A stretch of 64,000 nucleotides of DNA, taken from positions 129,511 through 193,510 of the forward strand of contig CM039512.1 in assembly GCA_022432975.1 (NCBI GenBank). The letters are read 5' to 3'. Source of the DNA: Begonia masoniana (Eukaryota; Streptophyta; Magnoliopsida; Cucurbitales; Begoniaceae). This document shows, one piece after another, positions 20,079 to 33,600 of this stretch (position 1 is the first letter of the stretch; each line of letters opens with the position of its first letter). The notes beneath the pieces are model-generated. The model had not been told where the DNA came from, ran no database searches, and was given only the letters and a program-made list of their open reading frames with translations. A program made the translations under genes and the position numbers.

Positions 20079-23000
20079 TGCATTAGTCTATCCCACTATT
20101 ATACATGCATTAGTCTATCCCACTATTAAGGTGTTTAGTTTTTTGTCAATAAGGTAGTAAGTCGTATGGCTTCTTCATGTTCCATGCAAAATAGTTAACG
20201 TCCCATCCCACTAGGTGATCTGATTTCAAGCCCATAGGATATTGTTTGTTTGCTTCTATAGTCTAATCCACCACATTTAGAATCCAACCCACAAAGTTTT
20301 TGAGAAAAAAAAATTAAATTTATTTTGTCTTCTAAATTTTTCAATCTGGATATATTTTTTCATGTCTTTCGTGATGACATCATTATTGTCTATACTTTAG
20401 TAAGCAAGTTTTTTTGCGATTTCTTCGTATGAAGAGTTGTTCTACTTTTCCTCAGGGTCTTGACACATCTTTAGCACTTCTACGATTGATATGAAGATTT
20501 ATAGTCAAGTTTTAAATCCTAGTAGTCAAAATAAATCTAATGTTTTTTTAAGAATTGTCAATTTATATGTGAAGAGAAAACCTACTTTTGATCTTGTTAT
20601 ACATGCATTAGTCTATCCCACTATTAAGGTGTTTCGTTTTTTTTTTAATAAGGTCGTATGTCGTATAGCTTCTTCATGTTCCATGTAAAATAGTTTACGT
20701 CCCATCCCACTAGGTGATTTGATTTCAAGTCCATAGGATAGTGTATGTTTGCTTTCATAGTCTAATCCATCTCATTTAAAATCCAACCCACAAAATTTTT
20801 TAGAAAGAAAAATGAAATTTATTTTGTGTTCTAGATTTTTCAACATGGATATATTTTTTCATGTGTTTCGCGATGACATCATTATTGTCTATACTTCAGT
20901 AAGCAAGGTTTTTTTTTTGTGATTTCTTCGTATGAAGAGTTGTTCCACTTGCCCTAAGGTCTTGACACATTTTTAGTACTTCTACGATTGATATGAAGAT
21001 TTATAGTCAAGTTTTAAATTCTAGTGGTCAAAATAAATCTAATGTTTTTTCAAGAATGTTCAATTTATATGTGAAGAGAAAACCTACTTTTGATCTTGTT
21101 ATACATGCATTAGTCTTTACCACTATTACGGTGTTTAGTTTTTTTTTCCAATAATGTCGTAAGTCGTATGGCTTCTTCATGTTCCTTGCAAAATAATTTA
21201 CGTCTCATCCCACTAGGTTATCAGATTTCAAGCCCATAGGATAGTGCATGTTTGCTTCCATAGTCTAATCCACCTCATTTAGAATCCAACCCACAAAGTT
21301 TTTTAGGAAAAAAAATGAAATTTATTTTGTCTTCTAGATTTTTCAACATGGATATATTTTTTCATGTCTTTCGTAATGACATCATTATTGTCTATACTTT
21401 AGTAAGCAAGGTTTTTTTGTGATTTCTTCGTATGAAGAGTTGTTCCACTTGCCTTAAGGTCTTGACACATTTTTAGTACTTCTACGATTGATATGAAGAT
21501 TTATAGTCAAGTTTTAAATTCTAGTAGTCAAAATAAATATAATGTTTTTTCAAGAATGTTCAATTTATGTGTGAAGAGAAAACCTACTTTTGATGTTGTT
21601 ATACATGCATTAGTCTATCCCACTATTACGGTGTTTAGTTTTTTTTCCAATAAGGTCGTAAGTCGTATGGCTTCTTCATGTTCCTTGCAATATAGTTTAC
21701 GTCCCATCCCACTAGGTGATCAGATTTCAAGCCCATAGGATAGTGTATGTTTGCTTCCATAGTCTAATCCACCTCATTTAGAATCCAACCCACAAAGTTT
21801 TTTAGGAACAAAAATGAAATTTATTTTCTCTTCTAGATTTTTCAACCTGGATATATTTTTTCATGTCTTTCGTGATGACATCATTATTGTCTATACTTTA
21901 GTAAGCAAGTTTTTCTGCGATTTCTTCGTATGAAGAGTTGTTCCACTTGCCCTAAGGTCTTAACACATCTTTAGCAATTCTACGATTGATATGAAAATTT
22001 ATAGTCAAGTTTTAAATTCTAGTAGTCAAAATAAATCTAATGTTTTTTCAAGAATTGTCAATTTATATGTGAAGAGAAAACCTACTTTTGGTCTTGTTAT
22101 ACATGCATTACTCTATCCCACTATTAAGGTGTTTCATTTTTTTTCAATAAGGTCGTAAGTCGTATGGCTTCTTCATGTTCCATGTAAAATAGTTTACGTC
22201 TCATCCCACTAGGTGATCCAATTTCAAGTCCATAGGATAGTGTATGTTTGCTTCCATAGTCTAATCCACCTCATTTAGAATCCAACCCACAAAATTTTTT
22301 AGAAAAAAAAATGAAATTTATTTTGTCTTCTAGATTTTTCAACCTGGATATATTTATTTTTTCATGTGTTTCGCGATGACATCATTATTGTCTATACTTT
22401 AGTAAGCAAGGTTTTTTTGTGATTTCTTAGTATGAACAGTTGTTCCACTTGCCTTAAGGTCTTGACACTTTTTTAGTACTTCTACGATTGATATGAAGAT
22501 TTATAGTCAAGTTTTAAATTCTAGTGGTCAAAATAAATCTAATGTTTTTTCAAGAATGTTAAATTTATATGTGAAGAGAAAACCTACTTTTGATGTTGTT
22601 ATACATGCATTAGTCTATCCCACTATTACGGTGTTTAGTTTTTTTTTCAATAAGGTCGTAAGTCGTATGGCTTCTTCATGTTCCTTGCAAAATAGTTTAC
22701 GTCCCATCCCAGTAGGTGATCCGATTTCAAGCCCATAGGATAGTGTATGTTTGCTTCCATAGTCCAATCCACCTCATTTAGAATCCAACCCACAAAGTTT
22801 TTTAGGGAAAAAAAATAAAATTTATTTTGTCTTCTAGATTTTTAAACCTAGATATATTTTTTCAAGTCTTTCGTGATGACATCATTATTGTCTGTACTTT
22901 CGTAAGCAAGTTTTTTTTGCAATTTCTTCGTATGAAGAGTTGTTCCACTTGCTCTAAGGTCTTGACACATCTTTCACACATCTACGATTGATATGAAGAT

Positions 23001-26000
23001 TTATAGTCAAGTTTTAAATTCTAGTAGTCAAAATAAATTTAATGTTTTTTCAAGAATTGTCAATTTATATGTGAAGAGAAAACCTATTTTTAATCTTGTT
23101 ATACATGCATTAGTCTATCCCACTATTAAGGTGTTTCATTTTATTTTAATAAGGTCGTAAGTCGAAGGGCTTCTTCATGTTCCATGTAAAATTGTTTACG
23201 TCCCATCCCACTAGGTGATCCGATTACAAGTCCATATGATAGTGTATGTTTGCTTCCATAGTCTAATCCACCTCATTTAAAATCCAACTCTCAAAATTTT
23301 TTAGAAAGAAAAATGAAATTTATTTTTTCTTCTTGATTTTTTAACATAGATATATTTTTTGATGTGTTTTGCGATGACATCATTATTGTCTATACTTTAG
23401 TAAGCAAGGTTTTTTTTGTGATTTCTTCGTATGAAGAGTTGTTCTACTTGCCCTAAGGTCTTGACACATTTATAGTACTTCTACGATTGATATGAAGATT
23501 TATAGTCAAGTTTTAAATTCTAGTGGTTAAAATAAATCTAATGTTTTTTCAAGAATGTTCAATTTATATGTGAAGAGAAAACCTACTTTTGATGTTGTTA
23601 TACATGCATTAGTCTATCCACTATTACGGTGTTTAGTTTTTTTTTTCCAATAAGGTCGTAAGTCGTATGGCTTCTTCATGTTCCTTGCAAATAGTTTACG
23701 TCCCATCCCACTAGGTGATAAGATTTCAAGCCCATAGGATAGTGTATGTTTGCTTCCATAGTCTAATCCACCTCATTTATAATCCAACCCACAAAGTTTT
23801 TTAGGAACAAAAAGAAATTTATTTTCTCTTCTAGATTTTTCAACCTGGATATATTTTTTCATGTCTTTCGTGATGACATCATTATTGTCTATACTTTAGT
23901 AAGCAAGTTTTTTTGCGATTTCTTCGTATGAAGAGTTGTTCACTTTGCCCTCAGGGTCTTGACACATCTTTAGCACTTCTACGATTGATATGAAGATTTA
24001 TAGTCAAGTTTTAAATCCTAGTAGTCAAAATAAATCTAATGTTTTTTAAGAATTGTCAATTTATATGTGTAAGAGAAAACCTACTTTTGATCTTGTTATA
24101 CATGCATTAGTCTTTACCACTATTACGGTGTTTAGTTTTTTTTTCCAATAATGTCGTAAGTCGTATGGCTTCTTCATGTTCCTTGCAAAATAATTTACGT
24201 CTCATCCCACTAGGTTATCAGATTTCAAGCCCATAGGATAGTGCATGTTTGCTTCCATAGTCTAATCCACCTCATTTAGAATCCAACCCACAAAGTTTTT
24301 TAGGAAAAAAAATGAAATTTATTTTGTCTTCTAGATTTTTTCAACATGGATATATTTTTTCATGTCTTTCGTAATGACATCATTATTGTCTATACTTTAG
24401 TAAGCAAGGTTTTTTTGTGATTTCTTCGTATGAAGAGTTGTTCCACTTGCCTTAAGGTCTTGACACATTTTTAGTACTTCTACGATTGATATGAAGATTT
24501 ATAGTCAAGTTTTAAATTCTAGTAGTCAAAATAAATATAATGTTTTTTCAAGAATGTTCAATTTATGTGTGAAGAGAAAACCTACTTTTGATGTTGTTAT
24601 ACATGCATTAGTCTATCCCACTATTACGGTGTTTAGTTTTTTTTCCAATAAGGTCGTAAGTCGTATGGCTTCTTCATGTTCCTTGCAATATAGTTTACGT
24701 CCCATCCCACTAGGTGATCAGATTTCAAGCCCATAGGATAGTGTATGTTTGCTTCCATAGTCTAATCCACCTCATTTAGAATCCAACCCACAAAGTTTTT
24801 TAGGAACAAAAATGAAATTTATTTTCTCTTCTAGATTTTTCAACCTGGATATATTTTTTCATGTCTTTCGTGATGACATCATTATTGTCTATACTTTAGT
24901 AAGCAAGTTTTTCTGCGATTTCTTCGTATGAAGAGTTGTTCCACTTGCCCTAAGGTCTTAACACATCTTTAGCAATTCTACGATTGATATGAAAATTTAT
25001 AGTCAAGTTTTAAATTCTAGTAGTCAAAATAAATCTAATGTTTTTTCAAGAATTGTCAATTTATATGTGAAGAGAAAACCTACTTTTGGTCTTGTTATAC
25101 ATGCATTACTCTATCCCACTATTAAGGTGTTTCATTTTTTTTCAATAAGGTCGTAAGTCGTATGGCTTCTTCATGTTCCATGTAAAATAGTTTACGTCTC
25201 ATCCCACTAGGTGATCCAATTTCAAGTCCATAGGATAGTGTATGTTTGCTTCCATAGTCTAATCCACCTCATTTAGAATCCAACCCACAAAATTTTTTAG
25301 AAAAAAAATGAAATTTATTTTGTCTTCTAGATTTTTCAACCTGGATATATTTATTTTTTCATGTGTTTCGCGATGACATCATTATTGTCTATACTTTAGT
25401 AAGCAAGGTTTTTTTGTGATTTCTTAGTATGAACAGTTGTTCCACTTGCCTTAAGGTCTTGACACTTTTTTAGTACTTCTACGATTGATATGAAGATTTA
25501 TAGTCAAGTTTATTCTAGTGGTCAAAATAAATCTAATGTTTTTTCAAGAATGTTAAATTTATATGTGAAGAGAAAACCTACTTTTGATGTTGTTATACAT
25601 GCATTAGTCTATCCCACTATTACGGTGTTTAGTTTTTTTTTCAATAAGGTCGTAAGTCGTATGGCTTCTTCATGTTCCTTGCAAAATAGTTTACGTCCCA
25701 TCCCAGTAGGTGATCCGATTTCAAGCCCATAGGATAGTGTATGTTTGCTTCCATAGTCCAATCCACCTCATTTAGAATCCAACCCACAAAGTTTTTTGGG
25801 AAAAAAAATAAAATTTATTTTGTCTTCTAGATTTTTAAACCTAGATATATTTTTTCAAGTCTTTCGTGATGACATCATTATTGTCTGTACTTTCGTAAGC
25901 AAGTTTTTTTTGCAATTTCTTCGTATGAAGAGTTGTTCCACTTGCTCTAAGGTCTTGACACATCTTTCACACATCTACGATTGATATGAAGATTTATAGT

Positions 26001-27647
26001 CAAGTTTTAAATTCTAGTAGTCAAATAAATTTAATGTTTTTTCAAGAATTGTCAATTTATATGTGAAGAGAAAACCTATTTTTAATCTTGTTATACATGC
26101 ATTAGTCTATCCCACTATTAAGGTGTTTCATTTTATTTTAATAAGGTCGAAGGGCTTCTTCATGTTCCATGTAAAATTGTTTACGTCCCATCCCACTAGG
26201 TGATCCGATTACAAGTCCATATGATAGTGTATGTTTGCTTCCATAGTCTAATCCACCTCATTTAAAATCCAACTCTCAAAATTTTTTAGAAAGAAAAATG
26301 AAATTTATTTTTTCTTCTTGATTTTTTAACATAGATATATTTTTTGATGTGTTTTGCGATGACATCATTATTGTCTATACTTTAGTAAGCAAGGTTTTTT
26401 TTGTGATTTCTTCGTATGAAGAGTTGTTCTACTTGCCCTAAGGTCTTGACACATTTATAGTACTTCTACGATTGATATGAAGATTTATAGTCAAGTTTTA
26501 AATTCTAGTGGTTAAAATAAATCTAATGTTTTTTCAAGAATGTTCAATTTATATGTGAAGAGAAAACCTACTTTTGATGTTGTTATACATGCATTAGTCT
26601 ATCCCACTATTACGGTGTTTAGTTTTTTTTTCCAATAAGGTCGTAAGTCGTATGGCTTCTTCATGTTCCTTGCAAAATAGTTTACGTCCCATCCCACTAG
26701 GTGATAAGATTTCAAGCCCATAGGATAGTGTATGTTTGCTTCCATAGTCTAATCCACCTCATTTATAATCCAACCCACAAAGTTTTTTAGGAACAAAAAA
26801 GAAATTTATTTTCTCTTCTAAATTTTTCAACCTGGATATATTTTTTCATGTCTTTCGTGATGACATCATTATTGTCTATACTTTAGTAAGCAAGTTTTTT
26901 TGCGATTTCTTCGTATGAAGAGTTGTTCTACTTTTCCTCAGGGTCTTGACACATCTTTAGCACTTCTACGATTGATATGAAGATTTATAGTCAAGTTTTA
27001 AATCCTAGTAGTCAAAATAAATCTAATGTTTTTTTAAGAATTGTCAATTTATATGTGTAGAGAAAACCTACTTTTGATCTTGTTATACATGCATTAGTCT
27101 ATCCCACTATTAAGGTGTTTAGTTCTTTTTCAATAAGGTCGTAAGTCGAAGGGCTTCTTCATGTTCCATGCAAAATAGTTTACGTCCCATCCCACTAGGT
27201 GATCCGATTTCATGCTCATGGGATAGTGTATGTTTGCTTTCACAGTCTAATCCACCTCATTTAGAATCCAACCCGCAAAGTTTTTTAGAAAAAAAATTAA
27301 ATTTATTTTGTCTTCTAAATTTTTTCACCTGGATATATTTTTTTATGTCTTTCGTGATGACATCATTATTGTCTATACTTTAGTTAGCAAGTTTTTTTGC
27401 GATTTCTTCGTATGAAGAGTTGGTCCACTTGCCCTAAGGTATTGACACATCTTTCGCACATCTACGATTGATATGAAGATTTATAGTCAAGTTTTAAATT
27501 CTAGTACTCAAAATAAATTTAATGTTTTTTCAAGAATTGTCAATTTATATGTGAAGAGAAAACCTACTTTTGATCTTGTTATACATGCATTAGTCTATCC
27601 CACTATTAACGTGTTTAGTTCTTTTTCAATAAGGTCGTAAGTCGAAG
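20079..27647. repeat. Satellite array, about 500-bp monomer, about 15 copies
   Basis: The marker ATGAAGATTTATAGTC (or one-base variants) recurs at 20491, 20993, 21493, 21991, 22493, 22993, 23492, 23990, 24491, 24989, 25490, 25986, 26477, 26977 and 27473, spacing 491-502 bp. Other fixed words are CATGCATTAGTCTATCCCAC and GATGACATCATTATTGTC. Monomers are AT-rich with T-runs of variable length. An open frame of about 81 codons appears in only some monomers, so this is not a gene family. The array starts with a short partial duplicate at 20079 and is cut at 27647 by element F. Confidence 0.95.
21081..27070. repeat. Higher-order duplication of six monomers (about 3 kb x 2)
   Basis: 21081-24080 and 24081-27070 are matched monomer by monomer. 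Shared private variants (CATTAGTCTTTACCAC, TTAGTATGAACAG, TATTTATTTTTTCATG) occur at the same offset of about 2985-2998 bp in both blocks. Most differences are single-base indels. Confidence 0.9.
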
Positions 27648-30600
27648 AACCCCTACGGGTCCATTAGCTGAAGGAAGAAAACTGACACCGATGGAGCAGC
27701 AAGAGAGACGCTCCAAAAGTCTCTGTTTTAAGTGTGATGATCGGTTCTTTCCGGGACATAAGTGCAAGGGAGCCTCCTTGCAAGTTCTATTGTTGAGCGA
27801 AGATCCAGAACCCACCGATGATACAGAAAGAATGGACGAGGACGACGACCACCCTCACCTTGATGTGGCCGAGGTGACCTTGAACTCAGTCGTGGGATTC
27901 ACACAGACTAACACGATGAAGCTACACGGGGATATCGGCGGTCTAACCGTAGTGGTCCTTATTGATAGTGGCTCAACGCACAATTTCATCTCCTCTTGGA
28001 TCGTCGACGTACTTGGCCTACCGGTTTTTGACAAAGGAGTATTTGGGGTCACTATGGGCAACGGGGCGGTCGAACAGGGAGGTGGCATTTGTCGAAAAAT
28101 AGCTTTGGACCTCCAGGCAGTTCATGTCCGTGCTGATTTTTTGGTTCTTCCTCTAGGTTGCACGGATGTGATTCTCGCTATGGCCTGGTTACGTACGTTG
28201 GGACCCACAACAACTGATTGGAAGCAGCTTACCATGACATATGTGGTGGACGGCCAGACAGTGCAGTTACAGGGAGATCACAGCCTGTGTCGCTCTCAAG
28301 TATCGTTGAAGGCTATGCAGCGTTTGTTATCCAAACCAGTCTCCACGGTTTGGGTGTAAGTGCGACAGCTAAAGGCCAGCCCACTCCATTCGACCTCTTC
28401 TGAGGAAGAGGGTTCTGATCAGCCACCCACATTATCGGCACTCTTGGAGGAATTTGACGATGTTTTTAACATGCCGCTGGGACTACCACCCCCACGTGAT
28501 CATGTGCACAAGATAGTACTCCGTGAGGGTATCACAGCTATTAGTGTACGGCCTTACCGATACCCCCAGATTCAAAAAGACAAGATTGAGCGGTTAGTGC
28601 GGGAGATGTTAGAGGCAGGGATCATTCAACCGAGTACGAGCCCTTTCTCTAGCCCGATCCTCCTTGTGAAGAAAAAAGATGGCAGTTGGCGTTTTTGTAT
28701 CGACTATCGGGCACTCAATAAGAAAACGGTCCCAGATAAATTTCCTATTCCGGTAATTGATGAATTATTGGACGAGCTTCATGGGGCAACCGTTTTTACC
28801 AAGATTGATTTAAAATCCGGCTATCATCAGATTCAAATGTGGGCCGAGGATGTCCCAAAAACTGCGTTTCGAACCCACGAAGGTCATTACGAGTTCTTGG
28901 TAATTCCTTTTGGTCTCACGAATGCACCTGCCACATTCCAATCCTTGATGAATAAGGTGTTTCGATCCTTTTTACGTCAATGTGTTTTAGTTTTCTTCGA
29001 CGACATTTTGGTTTATAGCAGGTCATTGCAGGAGCATCTAGTTCATTTGCGGCTGGTATTAGAAACCTTGCGCGAGCACAAACTATATGCAAATTTGAAG
29101 AAGTGTTCATTTGCGCTCTCACGAGTCGAGTATTTGGGGCATATTGTTTCCGCGGAAGTGGTGTCCGCCGACCCTACCAAAATAACAGCAATGCTGAATT
29201 GGCTGACACCTCGTTCTTTAAAAGCTTTGCGGGGATTCTTAGGGTTGACTGGCTATTATCGGCGATTCGTACGGGGGTACAGCTCTATTGCCTCGGCTCT
29301 AACAGCCCAGCTTAAAAAAGACAACTTTCAATGGGGAGAGGATGCTCAGCAAGCCTTTGAGCAGTTGAAGCTCGCCATGACTACCGTTCCGATTTTAGCA
29401 CTGCCTAAGTTTCAACAACCGTTTGTGGTCGAGACAGATGCCTCAGGGTACGGACTTGGCGCGGTGTTGATGCAAAACCAACAACCAATAGCTTATTTCA
29501 GCCAGATCCTATCGCCTCGAGCTCGCTTGCGATCGGTTTATGAACGGGAGTTAATGGCAATTGTTTTTGCCATCCAAAAGTGGCGGCCGTACTTGTTGGG
29601 GCGCCGGTTTGTGGTGCGAGCAGATCAGCGGAGTCTGAAATTTTTACTTGACCAACGTTTAGTTGCCGAGACTCATCAGAAGTGGCTGTCCAAGCTCTTA
29701 GGGTATACTTTCGAGATTGAGTTTCGTCCAGGAGTGGGGAATCGCGCGGCTGACGCGCTGTCACGCAAGGACGAACCGGGGTTGTCTGCCCTTTCCGCAC
29801 CCGTGGTGTTGGACCGCAACTTATTGCTGCGTTAGAATTATGAATCCAATGAATTAGAAGAGGTTCGGGCAGCTGTTGAACGACATGACCCTAGATTTGC
29901 TGAATATTCTATTATGGACACCCACTTACTATTTAACGGTCGGTTGGTATTGCCTCGGACTTCTCCACTTATTCCGCAATTACTTCAAGAATTTCATGGC
30001 AGCACCATAGGAGGACACGCAGGTGTGCTACGAACCTACAAACGTATCGCCACTGAGTTGGACTGGGTGGGTTTGAAGCGGGATATTGAGGAATTTATAC
30101 GACGGTGTGATATATGTCAGCGCAACAAGTATTTGGCGATGGCTCCAAGTGGGCTGTTACAGCCGTTGCAATTGCCCGAGCAAGTTTGGTCAGACATTTC
30201 TATGGATTTCATTGAAGGTCTTCCAAAATCAGAGGGGTATTCTGTCATTTTTGTGGTGGTTGATCGGTTGAGCAAATATGCTCATTTTATTCCTTTGCGT
30301 CATCCATTCACGTCTGTATCAGTCGCTGGGGTTTTCATACGTGAAGTGGTGCGCTTACATGGGGTACCGGAGTCTAGCGTTTCGGACAGGGACAAGGTAT
30401 TCCTCAGTCATTTTTGGCAAGAGCTATTTCGTATGCAAGGAACATCACTTCGGCGGAGCACGGCATTTCACCCACAAACAGATGGGCAAACCGAAGTGGT
30501 AAACCGGACAGTCGAGACATATCTCCGTTGTTTTGCATCAGAAAATCCGCGAAAGTGGGCAACTTGGTTAGCGTGGGCGGAATATTCTTATAATACCTCT

Positions 30601-31284
30601 TATCATTCAGCGGGCCACGTCACACCTTTTAAGATCCTCTATGGGCGTGACCCACCACCCATCATCCATTATGGCCATCAAGTGACCCCAGTGTCTCAAG
30701 TGGAAGAATATTTGGTGGAGCGGGACGAGAGTTTGAAGGAGTTGAAGCGTCATCTCGAACGTGCACAACAGGTAATGAAACGCCAGGCAGACACCCACCG
30801 TCGCAATATTGAATTTCAAGTAGGGGACCGAGTGTATTTGAAGTTGCGACCATATAGGCAGCACAGTGTTTCGACCCGCGGGAATGCAAAATTGGCACCA
30901 AGATATTATGGCCCATTTATGGTTTTAGAAAAGATCGGTGCTGTCGCTTATAAACTACAATTACCTCCATCTGCAGCCATTCATCCGGTTTTTCATGTCT
31001 CTCAATTGCGGAAGGCTATCGGGGACAACGACAGTTCTCCTACTCTGCCGGTTTCATTGACCGAGGATCTCACTATCCGTATGACACCATCCGAATTGGA
31101 GGACGTCCGCATTGGGCCTGATGGGCGCAAAGAAGTTCGCGTGACATGGACTGGTCTGCCAGGGTACGAAGCTACGTGGGAGTCCTATGATCTGCTACGA
31201 CAACAGTTTCCATATTTCAACCTTGAGGACAAGGTTGTTCGTTGGGGGGGGGGAGTAATGATATACCCCTACAAACATATGTGA
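27648..31284 (+). pseudogene. pol: Element F gag C-terminus and pol polyprotein with two in-frame stops
   Basis: A single frame throughout, broken only by TAA at 28357-28359 and TAG at 29833-29835. It starts in gag with a long-spaced Cys/His knuckle (CFKCDDRFFPGHKC). The protease has LIDSGSTHNF. RT has [15 protein letters not shown] and a [10 protein letters not shown] active site (about 28990-29020). RNase H has [10 protein letters not shown]. Integrase has the H..H / CDICQ zinc finger, SMDFIEGLP, SDRD and QTEVVNR carboxylates. The C-terminus is a chromodomain (RKEVRVTWTGLPGYEATWE), expected to guide insertion to heterochromatin. Clade assignment (Reina-like) rests on the long-spaced knuckle and RT style and is tentative. 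It cannot encode an intact polyprotein. Confidence 0.88.
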
Positions 31285-31609
31285 GGCGTCGACACCAGCC
31301 AAGAAAGTGAATTCGTTAATTAGTAATTAGTTTTGGTTATTTATTTATTACTATTTAGATAATTTTGTTTAAGGGCCGTTATTGGGCTGGGTTAGGCAAG
31401 CATTAGGGTTAATTAGAGTTCATTATAAATATATCTTGTTGCTACTTTTTGGGGATTATGAAAATAGAAGTCTTTTTAGTTTAATCTCTTTTAGTTTTAT
31501 CTCTGGAGAGCGCCGTGCTCTATAATTCACGGTAAAAACATTGTTATTTCTCTTGGGAAATAACCAGGGCACATCACAAACATCTCCAAATTTCTCAATC
31601 AACATAATC
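31244..31609 (+). repeat. Polypurine tract and partial 3' LTR of element F
   Basis: A run of ten G followed by AG forms the polypurine tract (31244-31255). The LTR probably starts TGATATACCCC at 31259. A TATA-like box (ATTATAAATATAT) lies near 31422-31434. Homology changes to another LTR at about 31610, so the 3' end is missing. Confidence 0.65.
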
Positions 31610-32622
31610 TTATGATGTAGGCCAAATCGGCCAAAGTAAGTCACGAGAACTTACCTCGCGTCCGTTGCCCACCGAGCTCCTCGTTTTGAGCTTTGTCACC
31701 TAGAACATTCCATAGCATTCATTGTTAAAATCGAGCCTAAACAATGAAATTTCGTAAACTAACGAAACTCCTAACTAAAGGAAATTTTCTAAAATTCTAA
31801 TTAACCTCTCTCGGGCATTTCATCGAGCAATTTACGCTCACAAATAGCAAACCTCCATTAATGGAGATTTCTAAAGTTCCAAATATCAATTTTTTAACTA
31901 AAACGCTAAATACATCTATTGTTTCGCCCAATAACGCTTAATAATTGTAAATACAATGATACCTAACTATTTCTAACAAAACTCGATTATTTTGACGAAA
32001 ACCTAACGAAACCCTAACCGTTTAAACCTCTAGAAATCGAGAACTAAGGCTCTAAAACTATAGATTCGTACCTAGGACATTGTTCGAAGGAGGAAATGTG
32101 AAGAACTGAGTTGATCGGAGAAGAAATGGATGAAGAGCCGAGGGAGATCATCGCCTGGAGAATGAGAATCGCCAGAGAGAGAGGAGAGGGAGGGAAATAA
32201 CGTGAAGTGTGGGAGGAAGAGGGGTTTTCTGATTTTTATTGAATTAAACTTGTCAAATGACAAGCTTGCCCCTCCATTTGACTTTTCGTTTATTTCATTG
32301 TTCGATTATCGGTTCGGTTTCTTTAAAATTTTCTTATTTCTCCAATAATTCCGATGTATTCCTAGGGCTCTAATAAAACTTTTCGTTCGTCGAACAGATT
32401 TAATTAGCTATTTTTCCGAATTAAACCACTATAGGGTCAAAACTGGAAATTCGAGCGTTATACTTTTGATTTTGATTACTAAATCTCCATATTTTTCTTA
32501 AAATTCATATTAATTATAAGGATTCCATTAAAACTTTCAATTCACAAAACAGACTTAGTTCAATTATTTACGAAAATATCATTGCGTGCAAAATTTGAAA
32601 ACCCGTAAAACCGGGTGTTACA
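31610..32622 (-). repeat. LTR fragment related to the LTR of G
   Basis: On - it starts TGTAACACCCGGTTTTACGG, close in form to G's TGTAATACCCGGCTTGTACGG. It later shares GGTAAGTTCTCGTGACTT with G's LTR (about 55951-55968). No coding sequence. Only about the first 1 kb of the LTR is present. Confidence 0.75.
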
Positions 32623-33600
32623 CAGTGCCTCGGCCTCGGTCTGAAGTACTAGTCCCGTAAGCAGTTAGAAATATGATAGTTTTCTACTACATCATATGGA
32701 CTTGAGATTGTGGTCTAGAGCACTCAACAGAAGTTAATGCCCATAATCTATGATTATCTTATTGGCGAATAGTCGAAGCTATACCTTATCGAAAAATCAT
32801 GTTATTCAAGTGCATTTCAAGTAATTGTATTACAACTTGACCCGTCGATTACTTTCAATATCTTAATTTTTAAAGAGAGATTCACTATTTTTTCTTTTTA
32901 ATTTCACAACTATAGTTTCAATTTGATTTTCATTTAAAATGTTCTTTTGATCAATTTTCATCAATAAATTTAATGAAAAAGGACGTGCATTTTTTTACGT
33001 CTGGAAAAACAGGTTGCTTCAATTAATTAGAATTGTTTATAGCATAAATGAAATGTTTTTGTTAATATAAACATATTACATTACATGCATGTCGCTCTCC
33101 TTTTGATTCCTTCTCTTATGTTATACAATGTATGAGTTTGGCTGGTGGATTAATGGAGGAGAAGTGTGGATTATGAGTGAACTTTATTTTTTCCTTTCCC
33201 CTTTTTGTTCTCTCTGTACAACGATAGTCATGTTCTTCGGCAGAAATACAACAATCTTCCTCATCTCCTTCTTTTGCATCCCTAAACCGTAACATCTAAT
33301 CAAAATAATTCTTACATCGTAATGTTTGCTCCATAATCAAATTAAACCCTAGTCCTACTCCTCGATACGTTGAAATTGCCCTCTTCCCTAATACTCCTAA
33401 ATTGCCCCAAACCCTCATCCTCGGTATTTTGTAATTGCAAACCTCATATGCATAAACCATCACCCCTAGTATTCGCAAGTTGCCAATCGTCGTTGTATAA
33501 CCGGGTGCTAACAGTATATCATGGGGCGCTACAGACAGTTCGACCATCGGAGGCTTGGGGAAAGAAAAAACCAAGGAACCTTCGTCTGCAAAGATAAGTG
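32623..33600. other. No gene seen
   Basis: AT-rich sequence without a convincing ORF. The reading frames at 33296-33597 are short and lack motifs. The stretch at 33490-33550 (GGGTGCTAACAG, GGGGCGCTACAG) resembles LTR vocabulary, but no element could be delimited. Confidence 0.5.

Larger units (their letters stand above)
27648..31609 (+). mobile_element. Element F: chromovirus (Reina-like), 5' truncated
   Basis: Coding sequence starts abruptly at the satellite edge inside the gag C-terminus, so the 5' LTR, primer-binding site and most of gag are missing. Protease to chromodomain, the polypurine tract and about 350 bp of 3' LTR follow. It is joined at about 31610 to an unrelated LTR fragment on the other strand. 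Confidence 0.88.

Noticed and set aside
20491..25732. Repeated 65-81-codon frames in the satellite as a small gene family
   Set aside because: They recur only because the monomer recurs, are broken in other monomers by one-base indels, and have no recognisable motif.
28357..28360. TAA between protease and RT of F as a programmed gag-pol stop
   Set aside because: It lies after the protease and not at a gag-pol boundary, and the related elements A and G are open there; a decay mutation is simpler.
32072..33597. Short ORFs that might be host exons
   Set aside because: No splice-consistent chain, domain or codon bias; the first part is LTR fragment.
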